In this document: piece after piece, positions 8,445-18,237 of the stretch
Position numbering within the stretch: the stretch's first letter is position 1
How the letters are laid out: the number at the start of each line of letters is the position of its first letter
NCBI GenBank assembly: GCA_021773035.1
Contig: JAJFKU010000001.1
Coordinates: forward strand, 1 to 64,000
DNA length: 64,000 bases
Origin: Woeseiaceae bacterium
GTDB taxonomy: Bacteria > Pseudomonadota > Gammaproteobacteria > Steroidobacterales > Woeseiaceae
Reading direction: 5' to 3'
Notes under the pieces: generated by a model
Seen by the model: only the letters and a program-made list of their open reading frames with translations
The model's database searches: none
Told to the model about the DNA's origin: nothing
Position numbers and translations under genes: made by a program

Positions 8445-9974
8445 ATGCGACCAAACCTGAGCGTGCTTTCTGACGATCTCATCGCCAAAATTCTTACCGA
8501 AGCCAAACGCATCATGTCCGAGACCGGCATGGAAATTCGCGGCGAGAAACTACGCCAGCGATTGCTCGACAGTGGACTGAAAACAGACAGCAGCGGCAAG
8601 CGCATTCTGTTTACAGCCGATGTCGTCGACGCAGCGATCGAGAGTGCACCCGGTAGCTTCACGCTCTACAACCGCGACGGTGAGCCGCACGCGGAGATAG
8701 GTGGCAACAACGTTCATTTCGTTCCCGGTTCCAGCGGTCTCAAAATCCAGGATCACCGCAGCGGCGAAACCCGCCTGAGTAACTCCACCGATTTCATCGA
8801 GTATGCGCGGCTCTGCGACGGCCTTGAGCACGTTGCCTATCTGGCAACGGCGTTTTCGACCAACAAGGATATCGAGTCCCAGGTTTCAGACGCGTGGCGC
8901 TTGTACATGACCCTGATAACGTCGAAAAAGCCGGTCGTCTCCGGAGCGTTCAGCGAAGAAGGCGTGCCGCGCATGGCGAAAATGATGCAGATGTTTCGCG
9001 ATGACCGGGCGGACCTGATCAGGAGGCCGTTGTCGATTTTCACCATTACTGCGACCGGTAACTTTCGCTACGGCGAAGACTCGTGCCAAAACCTGCTGGA
9101 CTGCGTCGAGTCGGGCATACCGGTTGAAATAGTCCCGGTCACTTTGATGGGCTTAATCGCCCCGGTAACGCTTGTCGGAGCGCTGGTGTTTCATTGCGTC
9201 GACGTTCTGACCGGTATAACGATGGCGCAGATCGCACGACCCGGAACGCCGGTTTTGTTCGGCGGTGCGCCGGCAACGTTTCACATGAAAGCGGCGAGTT
9301 CGCCGATGGCGGCGATTGAAGCACAGCACCTGAACGTTGCCTATGTACAAATCGCCAAGTCTCTTGGCCTGCCAACCCAGGCTTACATGGCGTTGAGCGA
9401 TGCCAAGATGCTCGATGCCCAGGCCGGCGGCGAAACCTTCAGCAGCGCCTTGCTGGCAGCCATCGCCGGTGTCAACAGCGTCTCCGGCCCGGGCATGCTG
9501 GACTTCGTACTCACGTTCAGTTTGCCGAAGCTGGTATTTGATAACGAGGTCTGCGGGCAGGCGCTGCATTTCATCAGAGAGATCCAAGCTCTTGGCGATC
9601 TGCCGACACAGGGCCTGGTCGATCAGTTATTGCGGGACGATCACCTGATTACGTCGCCGCACACCCTGGAGCACTGGCCGAAAGAGCTGTACCTGACCGA
9701 ACCCGTGGTCGATCGCCTGAATCGCGAAACCTGGGAAGAGGGTGGTTCGATGGAACTCCACGAACGGGCCTGTGCCGACGTCGAAATACGCCTGGCGAAG
9801 TACGAGCCCGTTGCGACAGACCCGGAAATCGACACGGCGATGCGCGCGTTGATCAAAGAGGGCTTCGTCGAGCAGACGGCTTTACCGGAGCTGCCGCCGG
9901 TTCCGGACAAACCGGCGCCCGAAGTGGTTGCCGGACGGCGTGGGCGTGCGGGCAGACGGCGGCGGACAAGCTGA
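8445..9974 (+). CDS. MttB-superfamily methyltransferase 2 (non-pyrrolysine)
   Basis: A second MttB-family protein, also 509 aa but clearly a different subfamily from its neighbour (little shared sequence beyond the fold). It lacks the VNPY leader and begins directly with the helical segment [19 protein letters not shown]. No in-frame amber codon. The ATG at 8445 lies 4 bases after the previous stop; an upstream in-frame start inside the previous gene is less likely. The C-terminus (497-509, [13 protein letters not shown]) is an Arg-rich tail. Two paralogs with one corrinoid protein suggest two substrates or sequential demethylations of one substrate (inference). The stop lies 8 bases from the convergent pdxH end. 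Confidence 0.88.
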   Translation: MRPNLSVLSDDLIAKILTEAKRIMSETGMEIRGEKLRQRLLDSGLKTDSSGKRILFTADVVDAAIESAPGSFTLYNRDGEPHAEIGGNNVHFVPGSSGLKIQDHRSGETRLSNSTDFIEYARLCDGLEHVAYLATAFSTNKDIESQVSDAWRLYMTLITSKKPVVSGAFSEEGVPRMAKMMQMFRDDRADLIRRPLSIFTITATGNFRYGEDSCQNLLDCVESGIPVEIVPVTLMGLIAPVTLVGALVFHCVDVLTGITMAQIARPGTPVLFGGAPATFHMKAASSPMAAIEAQHLNVAYVQIAKSLGLPTQAYMALSDAKMLDAQAGGETFSSALLAAIAGVNSVSGPGMLDFVLTFSLPKLVFDNEVCGQALHFIREIQALGDLPTQGLVDQLLRDDHLITSPHTLEHWPKELYLTEPVVDRLNRETWEEGGSMELHERACADVEIRLAKYEPVATDPEIDTAMRALIKEGFVEQTALPELPPVPDKPAPEVVAGRRGRAGRRRRTS

Positions 9975-9982
9975 TATTGCGC

Positions 9983-10660
9983 TTACGGCGCGAGCCGTTC
10001 GATGGCCCAGCTACCGTCGTCCTGTTTGGAATATTGAAAGCGATCATGAAGCCGGTTGCGCCGGCCCTGCCAGAATTCGATCTGTTCCGGTACGACGCGA
10101 TAGCCGCCCCAGAATGACGGCAACGGGATCTCCTTGTTGCTGAACTTCTGTTTCATTTCCTGAAACTTGTTCTCCAGCAGCGAGCGTGAAGAGATCACGC
10201 TGCTCTGCGCGGATACCCAGGCGCCGATCTGACTGCCCCGCGGACGTGACATAAAGTACTGCAGCGTTTCTTTCGCTGGAATTCGCTCAGCCCGGCCGCG
10301 AATCTTTACCTGCCTTGCTGCATCGGACCAGAAGAACAGCAGGGCGACGGCAGGATTTGTGTCGATGTGCACGGCTTTCTTGCTCTCGAAGTTGGTGAAG
10401 AACACAAAGCCTGCGGCGTCGAAGTACTTCAGCAGTACCGTGCGGCTCGCCGGTCGGTTCTGATCGTCGACGGTGGACAGGGAGACGGCATTCGGGTCCA
10501 TGGGAACCGTTTCGCAGGCGTATCGGAACCAGTCTTCGAACTGCACGATCGGATCGTCGTTCAAATCCTCGCGGTCGAGAACGAATCCCGTCGCCGAGCG
10601 GCGCAGCCCGGATACGTTCATGCCATTTTGCGGCGTGTTGCCGCCGTTGTCAGTACTCAT
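9983..10660 (-). CDS. pdxH: Pyridoxamine/pyridoxine 5'-phosphate oxidase
   Basis: FMN enzyme that makes pyridoxal 5'-phosphate, the last step of the salvage and DXP-dependent vitamin B6 routes. The 225-aa protein shows the split-barrel flavin-binding core (SRTVLLKYFDAAGFVFFTN, then SKKAVHIDTNPAVALLFFW) and the C-terminal signature GRRNRLHDRFQY. SRPRGSQIGAWVSAQSS is also typical. About 20 extra residues precede the core. It is convergent with the corrinoid operon and divergent from the DoxX gene. A housekeeping gene with no clear link to either. Confidence 0.95.
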   Translation of the reverse strand: MSTDNGGNTPQNGMNVSGLRRSATGFVLDREDLNDDPIVQFEDWFRYACETVPMDPNAVSLSTVDDQNRPASRTVLLKYFDAAGFVFFTNFESKKAVHIDTNPAVALLFFWSDAARQVKIRGRAERIPAKETLQYFMSRPRGSQIGAWVSAQSSVISSRSLLENKFQEMKQKFSNKEIPLPSFWGGYRVVPEQIEFWQGRRNRLHDRFQYSKQDDGSWAIERLAP

Positions 10661-10754
10661 GGGCCAATACTAAGCATCGGCGGGCCAATAGCCAATGGGG
10701 AATCGGCAGCATTCTATGTATTATGCTTATCACGATGCCGCGCGGAGGATGACG

Positions 10755-11234
10755 ATGTCCAGTCTGAACGAATTCACACGGAAAAAGTCGGCCAGCCTGT
10801 GGCCCTTGGCGCTGCTGCGCATCTACACGGGCGTGTTCTTCGTTTACTACGGTATCGGAAAGATCAGGGGTGGGAACTTCGCTAACGGTCTGGAAGGGTT
10901 CGTCAACGGCAGGCTCGAAGACAGCTACGGCTTCGTGCGGCCGTTTCTCGAGTCCGTTGTATTGCCCAATAAGGCCCTGTTCGCGTTCCTGGTCTCCTGG
11001 GGTGAGCTGTTGATCGGCCTGGCCCTGATCGTCGGTCTGGCAACCCGCTATGCGTCGATAGCGGGCGCCGTCATGGTCGCGGCCTTCTGGTTCACGAAGG
11101 GACAGGGCTTTCTCGATGCCCAGAACCACGATGCCATCTGGTTCGTCATTTTTGTCGTGCTCGCGACTGCCCACGCCGGCCGCGTGTACGGTCTGGACCA
11201 AAAACTCGCTGACCGCTTCCGCTTTCTTGGCTAG
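10755..11234 (+). CDS. DoxX family membrane protein
   Basis: A four-helix inner-membrane protein of 159 aa, DoxX/TQO-small-subunit type. LRIYTGVFFVYYGIGKI is the conserved first helix, with later helices around FLVSWGELLIGLALIVGLATR and AGAVMVAAFWF. The family is linked to quinone-dependent redox functions and thiol stress, but this member's role is unknown. The start at 10755 (MSSLNEF) has a perfect GGAGG at 10744-10748 with 6-base spacing. An upstream ATG two codons earlier would sit directly on that site. Confidence 0.85.
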   Translation: MSSLNEFTRKKSASLWPLALLRIYTGVFFVYYGIGKIRGGNFANGLEGFVNGRLEDSYGFVRPFLESVVLPNKALFAFLVSWGELLIGLALIVGLATRYASIAGAVMVAAFWFTKGQGFLDAQNHDAIWFVIFVVLATAHAGRVYGLDQKLADRFRFLG

Positions 11235-11292
11235 CCGGCGGCAGATAACTCCCGGGGGAGCGCAGCTCAGGGCGGCCTTCACATACAGGTGG

Positions 11293-11322
11293 TTCCAATG
11301 CCTGACAATGTCACGGTATAAT
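11293..11322 (+). promoter_or_regulatory. Promoter candidate for tRNA-Leu
   Basis: A consensus -10 box TATAAT at 11317-11322 ends 19 bases before the tRNA. A weak -35, TTCCAA, is at 11293-11298 with an 18-base spacer. The -10 is convincing and the -35 is not. Trigger factor may be read from the same promoter, since no terminator is visible between the tRNA and tig. Confidence 0.5.
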
Positions 11323-11341
11323 ATCCGGCTGGACCGGTCAT

Positions 11342-11426
<85 letters not shown>

Positions 11427-11481
11427 GACCCGAACAGAAATCAAATAAATAGATAAACAACTAAACAAGAGATTCAAAAGC

Positions 11482-12777
11482 ATGGACGTCACCGTCGAAT
11501 CGACGGGTACTCTGGAGCGCCGTATGCGCGTTGAGCTGCCCATCGAACCCATTGAACAACAAGTGAACGCGCGCCTGCAGTCGGTTGGTCGTACTGCCAA
11601 GATCAAGGGTTTTCGCCCCGGCAAGGTCCCGGCGAAAGTCGTGAGGCAACGTTATGGCAAGCAGGTACGCCAGGAAGTGTTGAGTGAGGTTCTGCAGAAG
11701 AGCTACACGGACGCCGTGACGCAGGAACAACTGAATCCGGCGGGTGGCCCGAAAATTGAGACCGAGGACGACAACGGCAAGACGTTTGTGTTTACGGCGA
11801 CGTTCGAAATCATGCCCAAGGTCGAACTCAAGGGCCTTGAGAAAATCAAGATCGAAAAGCCTGAAGTAACCATCGACGACACGGACATCGACGACATGCT
11901 GTTGAACCTGCGCAAGCAGAAAGCCAGCTGGGAAACGGTGGATAGGAAGAGCGCCGATGGAGATCGTGTGGTGATCGATTTCGTCGGCACGCTCAAGGGT
12001 GAGGTGTTCCCGGGCGGGGAAGGCAAGGATTATCCGGTCGTGCTTGGCGCAGGCCAGATGCTGCCGGACTTTGAAAAAGGCCTGCTGGGCGTCAAGGCCG
12101 GTGATGAAACCAGCTTCAAAGTGAAGTTTCCAAAGGACTATCACGCCGAGGAGCTTGCCGGGAAGAAAGCCGATTTCGCGATCACCGTGCATCGAGTCGA
12201 GGCAGAAGTACTGCCGGAGCTTGACGATGAGTTCGCGGCAGGTTTCAACGTCTCTGAGGGCGGTCTGGAGCAGTTCGTTAAGGATGTGCGTGAGAACATG
12301 GATCGCGAGGCGGAGCAGAAGATCAAGACTGAACTGCGCGAGCAGGTCATGAACGGGCTGCTGGAATCCAATCCACTGGAAGTGCCGCAATCCTTAAAAC
12401 ATGAGGAAATGCACTCCATGCAGCGCGAGGCGATGCAGCGCATGGGGCTGGAGGACGCCGACCAGGCGCCGCCCGTGGAGAATTTCTCGGCAGCGGCGGA
12501 GAAGCGCGTCGCGCTTGGATTGCTGCTGCGGCAGCTCATTGTCGATAAGGAGCTGACAGTGGATGAGGCGATGATGCGCGCTCGCGTCGAGGAACTCTGC
12601 GCCGGTTACGAGAATTCGGACGACATGGTCAATATGTACATGAGCAACCCGCAGGTTCTGCAGCAGATTGAGCCAATGGTCGTGGAGCAGCAGGCGATCG
12701 ACTGGATCATGGAGAACGGCAAGGCCAGTGCGAAAAAGGTATCGTTCAAAGAGTTCATGAACGCACCGGCTTCATGA
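11482..12777 (+). CDS. tig: Trigger factor
   Basis: Ribosome-associated folding chaperone and peptidyl-prolyl isomerase, 431 aa (E. coli 432). The ribosome-docking signature GFRPGKVP is at 43-50. The FKBP-like PPIase domain lies at about 150-245 (DRVVIDFVGTLKGEVFPGGE). The C-terminal helical arms contain the long charged segment DREAEQKIKTELREQVMNGL. The start ATG at 11482 gives the standard N-terminus (MDVTVESTGTLERRM). It stands first in the classic tig-clpP-clpX-lon array, so nascent-chain folding and proteolysis genes are together. Confidence 0.97.
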   Translation: MDVTVESTGTLERRMRVELPIEPIEQQVNARLQSVGRTAKIKGFRPGKVPAKVVRQRYGKQVRQEVLSEVLQKSYTDAVTQEQLNPAGGPKIETEDDNGKTFVFTATFEIMPKVELKGLEKIKIEKPEVTIDDTDIDDMLLNLRKQKASWETVDRKSADGDRVVIDFVGTLKGEVFPGGEGKDYPVVLGAGQMLPDFEKGLLGVKAGDETSFKVKFPKDYHAEELAGKKADFAITVHRVEAEVLPELDDEFAAGFNVSEGGLEQFVKDVRENMDREAEQKIKTELREQVMNGLLESNPLEVPQSLKHEEMHSMQREAMQRMGLEDADQAPPVENFSAAAEKRVALGLLLRQLIVDKELTVDEAMMRARVEELCAGYENSDDMVNMYMSNPQVLQQIEPMVVEQQAIDWIMENGKASAKKVSFKEFMNAPAS

Positions 12778-12830
12778 GATAATCACCTTAACGCGGTGCA
12801 ATAGTAAGCAACATAACGGAAAATAATATT

Positions 12831-13454
12831 ATGAGTGCAACAGCATTGAATCTCGTGCCAATGGTAGTCGAGCAGACAGCTCGCGGCGAGCGTGCCTACG
12901 ACATCTATTCCAGGCTTCTGAAGGATCGACTGATTTTTATCGTCGGCCCGGTTGAGGACCAGATGGCGAACCTGATCGTCGCGCAACTGCTCTATCTCGA
13001 GTCGGAAAATGCGAACAAGGACATACACTTGTACATCAATTCACCGGGTGGCGTCGTTTCTGCGGGCTTGTCGGTCTATGACACGATGCAGTTCATCAAT
13101 TGCGACGTCTCGACAATCTGTGTCGGACAGGCCGCCAGTATGGGGGCATTGTTGTTGGCCGGCGGTACCAAGGGCAAACGTCATGCGCTGCCGCATTCGC
13201 GGGTCATGGTGCATCAGCCCAGCGCCGGCTACCAGGGGCAGGTGACGGATATCAGCATTCACGCCGAAGAGGTCATCGCCTTAAAGCGCAGGCTCAACGA
13301 AATCATGGCGAAACACACCGGCCAGGATGTGAGCCAGATCGAGAAGGACCTGGAGCGCGACAACTTCATGAGCGCCGATGCTGCGGTTAAATACGGGCTA
13401 ATCGACACTGTGCTGGCAAACCGCAAGGAAATGGCCGGCATTTCGCAGGACTGA
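12831..13454 (+). CDS. clpP: ATP-dependent Clp protease proteolytic subunit
   Basis: Serine peptidase forming the tetradecameric barrel that degrades substrates unfolded by ClpX or ClpA. It is 207 aa including a short propeptide. The catalytic triad is visible: Ser103 in [14 protein letters not shown], His128 in RVMVHQPS and Asp177 in ERDNFM, an offset of six from mature E. coli numbering. The start at 12831 is preceded by AACGGA. It lies 53 bases after tig and is followed by a terminator-like hairpin before clpX, so clpX may also have its own promoter. Confidence 0.97.
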   Translation: MSATALNLVPMVVEQTARGERAYDIYSRLLKDRLIFIVGPVEDQMANLIVAQLLYLESENANKDIHLYINSPGGVVSAGLSVYDTMQFINCDVSTICVGQAASMGALLLAGGTKGKRHALPHSRVMVHQPSAGYQGQVTDISIHAEEVIALKRRLNEIMAKHTGQDVSQIEKDLERDNFMSADAAVKYGLIDTVLANRKEMAGISQD

Positions 13455-13552
13455 TCCCTTAAATATCAATTGGTTATAACGCCATAAGTTACTTATGTGA
13501 CCTACGGCTTTGAACCTTGATAGCGCCCATGTAAACTACGACACCATTGTTA

Positions 13553-13577
13553 CAGGCATGCGATATGCCTGATTTTT
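13553..13577 (+). terminator. Terminator-like hairpin between clpP and clpX
   Basis: CAGGCAT (13553-13559) and ATGCCTG (13565-13571) form a 7-bp stem with a 5-base loop, followed by ATTTTT. The stem is short and the U-tract moderate, so it may attenuate rather than stop readthrough into clpX, which begins 21 bases later. Confidence 0.5.
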
Positions 13578-13598
13578 ACGTTACAAAGGCAATCATGT

Positions 13599-14915
13599 AT
13601 GAGCGATGAATCCCGCGGTAAGAACGAGGACGGCAAACTCCTTTATTGTTCTTTTTGCGGCAAATCCCAACATGAAGTTCGGAAGCTGATTGCGGGCCCC
13701 TCGGTTTTCATCTGCGATGAGTGTGTCGAACTCTGCAACGATATCATTCGTGAGGAGCTCGAGGACACCGGTGAAACCGGCCACAGCAAGCTGCCGAAAC
13801 CCATGGAAATCAATGAGGTACTCGATGAGTACGTCATTGGTCAGGCGCGCGCGAAAAAAGTGCTGTCCGTCGCTGTCTACAATCACTACAAGCGCCTCAA
13901 CGATCGCCTCGACGAGCGTTCCAAAGACGATATTGAACTCGCCAAGAGCAATATTCTGCTGATCGGGCCAACCGGCTGCGGCAAGACGCTGCTGGCCGAG
14001 ACGCTGGCGCGCTTGCTCAATGTGCCGTTCACCATCGCGGACGCCACCACGCTGACCGAAGCCGGTTATGTCGGTGAGGACGTCGAAAACATCATTCAGA
14101 AGCTGCTGCAGAAATGCGACTACGACGTCGACAAGGCACAGACCGGTATCGTCTATATCGATGAGATCGACAAGATCTCAAGAAAATCGGACAACCCGTC
14201 GATAACCAGAGATGTATCGGGTGAGGGCGTGCAGCAGGCACTCCTGAAGCTGATTGAGGGCACGATCGCCTCGGTACCGCCACAGGGCGGCCGCAAACAC
14301 CCGCAGCAGGAGTTTCTGCAGGTGGATACCGGCAACATCCTGTTTATTTGCGGCGGCGCGTTCGCGGGCCTGGAGAAGATTATTCAAAATCGCTCGTCGA
14401 AGGCGGGAATCGGCTTTGTTGCCGACGTCAAGACGAGTGAGGAAGAGAAGAGCATCGGTGAACTGCTGCACGACGTGGAACCGGAAGATCTGATTCGCTT
14501 CGGGCTGATTCCGGAATTCGTCGGTCGTCTGCCAGTCGTTGCGACGCTTGAGGAACTGGACGAGGACGCCCTCGTGCAGATTCTGCTTGAGCCGAAGAAC
14601 GCGCTGACAAAGCAGTATCGCAAGTTGTTCGAGATGGAAGGTGTGGATCTGGAGTTCCGCGACGATGCGCTACGGGCCGTAGCGACCAAGGCGATGGAAC
14701 GCAAGACCGGTGCGCGCGGGTTACGGACCATTCTCGAGAACGTGTTGCTCGACACAATGTACGACCTGCCGTCCTCGGAAAGTGCGAAGAAGGTTGTCGT
14801 TGACGAGGCGGTTGTCACGGGTGAGAACCCACCCTACGTCATTTACGAATCGGACGAATCCCCGACCGTAAACATCGAGCAGCCGCCCAGACCGACAGGG
14901 TCGGACGGCGCTTAG
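13599..14915 (+). CDS. clpX: ATP-dependent Clp protease ATP-binding subunit
   Basis: Hexameric AAA+ unfoldase that feeds substrates to ClpP. The N-terminal zinc-binding domain has C17, C20, C39 and C42. Walker A GPTGCGKT is at 123-130 and Walker B IVYIDEID follows at about 183-190; the pore-loop motif [10 protein letters not shown] lies between. The 438-aa length is slightly over E. coli (424), due to the N-terminus and an acidic/proline tail. The ATG at 13599 gives [13 protein letters not shown], the normal ClpX start. Confidence 0.97.
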   Translation: MSDESRGKNEDGKLLYCSFCGKSQHEVRKLIAGPSVFICDECVELCNDIIREELEDTGETGHSKLPKPMEINEVLDEYVIGQARAKKVLSVAVYNHYKRLNDRLDERSKDDIELAKSNILLIGPTGCGKTLLAETLARLLNVPFTIADATTLTEAGYVGEDVENIIQKLLQKCDYDVDKAQTGIVYIDEIDKISRKSDNPSITRDVSGEGVQQALLKLIEGTIASVPPQGGRKHPQQEFLQVDTGNILFICGGAFAGLEKIIQNRSSKAGIGFVADVKTSEEEKSIGELLHDVEPEDLIRFGLIPEFVGRLPVVATLEELDEDALVQILLEPKNALTKQYRKLFEMEGVDLEFRDDALRAVATKAMERKTGARGLRTILENVLLDTMYDLPSSESAKKVVVDEAVVTGENPPYVIYESDESPTVNIEQPPRPTGSDGA

Positions 14916-15009
14916 TTAAAGACATCGAATACCGAAGCTTGAATTGCGGTCGAAAGGCCGCACGTTTGTAAGCAGCTTGTGGTTCGCCCATTTTCTCAGA
15001 GGTTCTGCG

Positions 15010-17481
15010 GTGTCTGAAAACGATATACCTGAAAAAGATTTGATTTCATCGATCGACACGTCTTCGGACGAGCATGTATTCGACGATTCTTCCGGTGTTC
15101 CGGTACTCCCGTTGCGTGACGTTGTCGTCTATCCGCACATGGTTATTCCGTTATTTGTCGGTCGCGAGAAATCGATCATCGCGCTGGATAAAGCGATGAA
15201 TGCGGGCAAGCGCATTCTGCTGGTCGCACAGAAAAACCACGAGTTGGATGACCCGAAACCTACTGATTTATATGAAGTTGGTACGCTTGCAACGATCCTG
15301 CAGCTGCTGAAGCTGCCAGACGGCACCGTGAAGGTTCTGGTCGAGGGTGGCGAGCGTGCGCTGGTCGATCGCATCAACGTTGAAGATTACTTTTCGGCAG
15401 AGATCACGCTGCTGGCCGAAGATGACCGTCACGACGAGCGCGAAATCGACGTCCTCGTGCGTTCGATCATTTCGCAGTTCGAGGCCTATGTAAAACTGAA
15501 CAAGAAAGTGCCACCCGAGGTACTGACATCGTTGAGCGGTATTGACGAGCCGGGCCGGCTGGCCGATACCGTGGCTGCCCATATGGCGCTAAAGCTGTCG
15601 GAAAAGCAGCGCATCCTGGAGATTCAGGATGTGAAAAGCCGCCTGGAGCAGGTGCTGGGCATCATCGAGGGCGAGATTGACGTACTGCAGATCGAGAAGC
15701 GTATTCGCGGTCGTGTCAAACAACAGATGGAAAAGAGCCAGCGCGAGTACTACCTGAATGAGCAGATGAAGGCGATTCAGAAAGAGCTCGGTGAGATGGA
15801 CGACGTGCCGAACGAACTGGCGGACCTGGAGAACAAGGTCGAAAAAGCCGGTATGCCGGAGGAGGCGAAGGAAAAGGCAGTCTCCGAACTCAACAAGCTG
15901 AAGCTGATGTCACCCATGTCAGCAGAGGCAACGGTCGTCCGAAACTACGTTGACTGGCTGGTGAAAGCGCCATGGAAAAAGCGCAGCAAGGTTTTCAAAG
16001 ACCTGAAGAAGGCCGAGGCAGTGCTCGAGGAAGACCATTACGGTCTTGAGAAGGTCAAGGAACGCATTCTAGAGTATCTGGCGGTACAGCAGCGTGTGAA
16101 GCGTCTGAAGGGCCCCATTCTTTGTCTGGTTGGCCCGCCGGGTGTCGGTAAGACGTCGTTGGGTCAGAGCATCGCTCGTTCCACGAACCGCAAGTTCGTT
16201 CGTATGTCGCTGGGCGGTGTTCGTGACGAAGCCGAGATTCGCGGTCACCGGCGCACCTACATTGGTTCGATGCCCGGCAAGATCATCCAGAACCTGTCGA
16301 AGACCGGTGTACGCAACCCACTGTTCCTGCTTGACGAAGTCGACAAGATGGCCATGGATTTTCGCGGCGACCCGTCATCGGCGCTGCTGGAAGTGCTGGA
16401 CCCCGAACAGAATTCGACCTTTGCCGATCACTACCTGGAAGTCGACTTCGATCTGTCGGACGTCATGTTTGTCTGCACGGCAAACAGCCTGAACATTCCG
16501 GCACCGTTGCTGGATCGGATGGAGGTCATTCGCATTCCGGGCTATACCGAGGATGAGAAGACCAATATCGCGCTGAAGTACCTCGTGCCCAAACAGTTGA
16601 AGGAAAACGGACTCAAGGCAAAAGAGCTCAAAATTACCGAGAGCGCGGTCCGCGACATCATTCAGCACTACACCCGCGAATCCGGTGTTCGTAACCTGGA
16701 GCGGGAGATATCGAAGATCTGCCGGAAAGTCGTGAAATCGCTGTTGCTCAAGCCGCGCGATACGCGCGTGCTGGTTACGCCAAAAAGTATGGAAAAGTAC
16801 CTTGGCGTGCGCCGCTTCCGCTATGGCAAGGCCGAGGACAGGGATCAGGTCGGACAGGTGACCGGCCTGGCCTGGACGGAGGTCGGTGGGGAGCTGTTAA
16901 CCATCGAGGCGGCCGTCGTTCCCGGTAAAGGCAAGCTGACTCACACGGGCCAGCTGGGCGAAGTGATGACCGAATCCATCCAGGCGGCGATGACCGTTGT
17001 TCGCAGCCGGGCGGTCGTTCTGGGTATCGAAGAGGGCTTTCACCAGAAGGTCGATGTACACATTCACGTGCCGGAAGGTGCGACTCCGAAGGACGGTCCG
17101 AGTGCGGGAGTTGGCATGTGTACGGCACTGGTGTCTGCGTTAACCGACATCCCGGTAAAGAGCGATGTTGCCATGACCGGTGAGATCACGCTGCGCGGTG
17201 AGGTCCTGCCCATCGGAGGGCTGAAAGAGAAGCTCCTGGCGGCTCACAGAGGGGGGCTTTCCAAGGTCTTAATCCCCCAGGAGAATGAGAAGGATCTCGC
17301 GGAAATTCCGAAGAACATCAAGGACAAACTGACGATTGTTCCAGTGAAATGGATCGACGAAGTCATGCAGCACGCATTGGTCCACCAGCCACTGCCGGAG
17401 GCTGCTTCCGAGGACGAGAAATCGGAATCGAAAACGCCATCTGACGAGCAAAAATCCGAGGACAGCGTACGTCCGCATTAA
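15010..17481 (+). CDS. lon: ATP-dependent protease Lon
   Basis: Homohexameric AAA+ serine protease for misfolded and regulatory proteins. Domains: N-terminal substrate-binding (about 35-230), coiled coil, AAA+ with Walker A GPPGVGKT at 375-382, and a C-terminal protease with the Ser-Lys dyad Ser698 (KDGPSAG) and Lys741 (GGLKEK). The start is taken as GTG at 15010 ([10 protein letters not shown]), with AGAGG seven bases upstream, giving 823 aa; a longer TTG-initiated form lacks support. About 30 charged Ser/Glu/Lys residues extend the C-terminus. It is the last gene of the protease array before hupB. Confidence 0.96.
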   Translation: MSENDIPEKDLISSIDTSSDEHVFDDSSGVPVLPLRDVVVYPHMVIPLFVGREKSIIALDKAMNAGKRILLVAQKNHELDDPKPTDLYEVGTLATILQLLKLPDGTVKVLVEGGERALVDRINVEDYFSAEITLLAEDDRHDEREIDVLVRSIISQFEAYVKLNKKVPPEVLTSLSGIDEPGRLADTVAAHMALKLSEKQRILEIQDVKSRLEQVLGIIEGEIDVLQIEKRIRGRVKQQMEKSQREYYLNEQMKAIQKELGEMDDVPNELADLENKVEKAGMPEEAKEKAVSELNKLKLMSPMSAEATVVRNYVDWLVKAPWKKRSKVFKDLKKAEAVLEEDHYGLEKVKERILEYLAVQQRVKRLKGPILCLVGPPGVGKTSLGQSIARSTNRKFVRMSLGGVRDEAEIRGHRRTYIGSMPGKIIQNLSKTGVRNPLFLLDEVDKMAMDFRGDPSSALLEVLDPEQNSTFADHYLEVDFDLSDVMFVCTANSLNIPAPLLDRMEVIRIPGYTEDEKTNIALKYLVPKQLKENGLKAKELKITESAVRDIIQHYTRESGVRNLEREISKICRKVVKSLLLKPRDTRVLVTPKSMEKYLGVRRFRYGKAEDRDQVGQVTGLAWTEVGGELLTIEAAVVPGKGKLTHTGQLGEVMTESIQAAMTVVRSRAVVLGIEEGFHQKVDVHIHVPEGATPKDGPSAGVGMCTALVSALTDIPVKSDVAMTGEITLRGEVLPIGGLKEKLLAAHRGGLSKVLIPQENEKDLAEIPKNIKDKLTIVPVKWIDEVMQHALVHQPLPEAASEDEKSESKTPSDEQKSEDSVRPH

Positions 17482-17511
17482 CACGCTGAAACCCGCGTGG
17501 TTAAAGGATAT

Positions 17512-17540
17512 TTGACGCTATATATGCCAGTTGGTATAAG
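17512..17540 (+). promoter_or_regulatory. Sigma-70 promoter of hupB
   Basis: TTGACG (17512-17517) and TATAAG (17535-17540) are separated by exactly 17 bases. This is the best housekeeping-type promoter in the window. It stands about 115 bases before the HU start, leaving a long leader, and makes hupB independent of lon. Confidence 0.7.
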
Positions 17541-17656
17541 CCCCGTAGTTGTCGGTGGATGCACGGAGCCACTTTCAGCCATTCAGCGGATTGCACATTG
17601 GGGGAGCTCGCTGGATTGATGACCATTTCTTTAATCAATCTGCAAGGGTGAATAAC

Positions 17657-17929
17657 ATGAACAAAGGGGAACTCATAGACTCGGTTGCGGGTGCAGCAGG
17701 ACTGTCACGCGCTGATGCAACCAAAGCGGTCGACGCAGTACTCGATAGCATTCAAGGAACGCTTGCCAACGGCGGTTCGGTATCACTGGTTGGCTTCGGT
17801 ACGTTCTCGGTGAAGGCTCGCGCAGCTCGCGCAGGTCGTAATCCACGTACCGGCGAGACCATCCAGATTAAGGCCAGTAATGTGCCCGGATTTAAGGCTG
17901 GCAAAGGCCTGAAGGATGCCGTAAACTAG
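17657..17929 (+). CDS. hupB: DNA-binding protein HU
   Basis: Nucleoid protein that bends and compacts DNA as a dimer. With the ATG at 17657 it is exactly 90 aa, the family length; the longer upstream frame is the untranslated leader. Sequence features are MNKGELIDSVAGAAGLSRAD, the glycine hinge VSLVGFGTFSV, the DNA-gripping arm RAGRNPRTGETIQI and the C-terminal FKAGKGLKDAVN. It lies after lon as in many gammaproteobacteria and is followed by a strong terminator and two tRNAs. Confidence 0.97.
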   Translation: MNKGELIDSVAGAAGLSRADATKAVDAVLDSIQGTLANGGSVSLVGFGTFSVKARAARAGRNPRTGETIQIKASNVPGFKAGKGLKDAVN

Positions 17930-17956
17930 CGCGCCCCGCGGGGGCACAGGGTCGGG

Positions 17957-17981
17957 AAAAGCCCGTTACGACGGGCTTTTT
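17957..17981 (+). terminator. Rho-independent terminator after hupB
   Basis: AAAAGCCCGT (17957-17966) pairs with ACGGGCTTTT (17971-17980) around a TACG tetraloop, with a T-run at the 3' side. It is a clear intrinsic terminator just after hupB and 12 bases before tRNA-Val. Confidence 0.9.
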
Positions 17982-17993
17982 CATACCTAATGT

Positions 17994-18069
17994 GGGTGCT
18001 TAGCTCAGCTGGTAGAGCATCGCCCTTACAAGGCGAGGGTCGGCGGTTCGATCCCGTCAGCACCCACCA
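17994..18069 (+). tRNA. tRNA-Val (anticodon UAC)
   Basis: A 76-nt tRNA. The acceptor GGGTGCT pairs with AGCACCC, the discriminator is A and CCA is encoded. The anticodon stem TCGCC/GGCGA encloses CTTACAA, giving anticodon TAC (valine). It is 6 bases from the following tRNA-Asp, so the two are one transcript. Confidence 0.97.
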
Positions 18070-18075
18070 GAATTC

Positions 18076-18152
18076 GGAGCGGTAGTTCAGTTGGTTAGAA
18101 TACCGGCCTGTCACGCCGGGGGTCGCGGGTTCGAGTCCCGTCCGCTCCGCCA
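18076..18152 (+). tRNA. tRNA-Asp (anticodon GUC)
   Basis: A 77-nt tRNA. The acceptor GGAGCGG pairs with CCGCTCC, the discriminator is G and CCA is encoded. The anticodon stem CCGGC/GCCGG holds CTGTCAC, giving anticodon GTC (aspartate). The pair tRNA-Val/tRNA-Asp ends in its own terminator. No integrase or attachment-site duplication is visible next to it. Confidence 0.97.
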
Positions 18153-18160
18153 CTGGTAAG

Positions 18161-18198
18161 ATCCCGGGTCCCTCTAGCGGGGGCCCGGGATTTTTTTT
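18161..18198 (+). terminator. Rho-independent terminator after tRNA-Asp
   Basis: ATCCCGGGTCCC (18161-18172) pairs with GGGGGCCCGGGAT (18179-18191, with one offset) and is followed by a run of eight T. It is a strong intrinsic terminator closing the tRNA pair, 40 bases before ppiD. Confidence 0.9.
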
Positions 18199-18237
18199 AG
18201 AATTCCACGCCCTTAAACATTGGAAGACAGACTCGAT

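Noticed and set aside
6911..9974. Pyrrolysine-type MttB enzymes
   Set aside because: Neither MttB gene has an in-frame TAG before its end, and no pyl genes are in the window.
11461..12390. 309-aa minus-strand frame opposite trigger factor
   Set aside because: Antisense shadow; trigger factor is unmistakable.
17994..18152. tRNA-associated genomic island
   Set aside because: No integrase and no repeated tRNA end is seen near the tRNA pair; the flanking genes are core.
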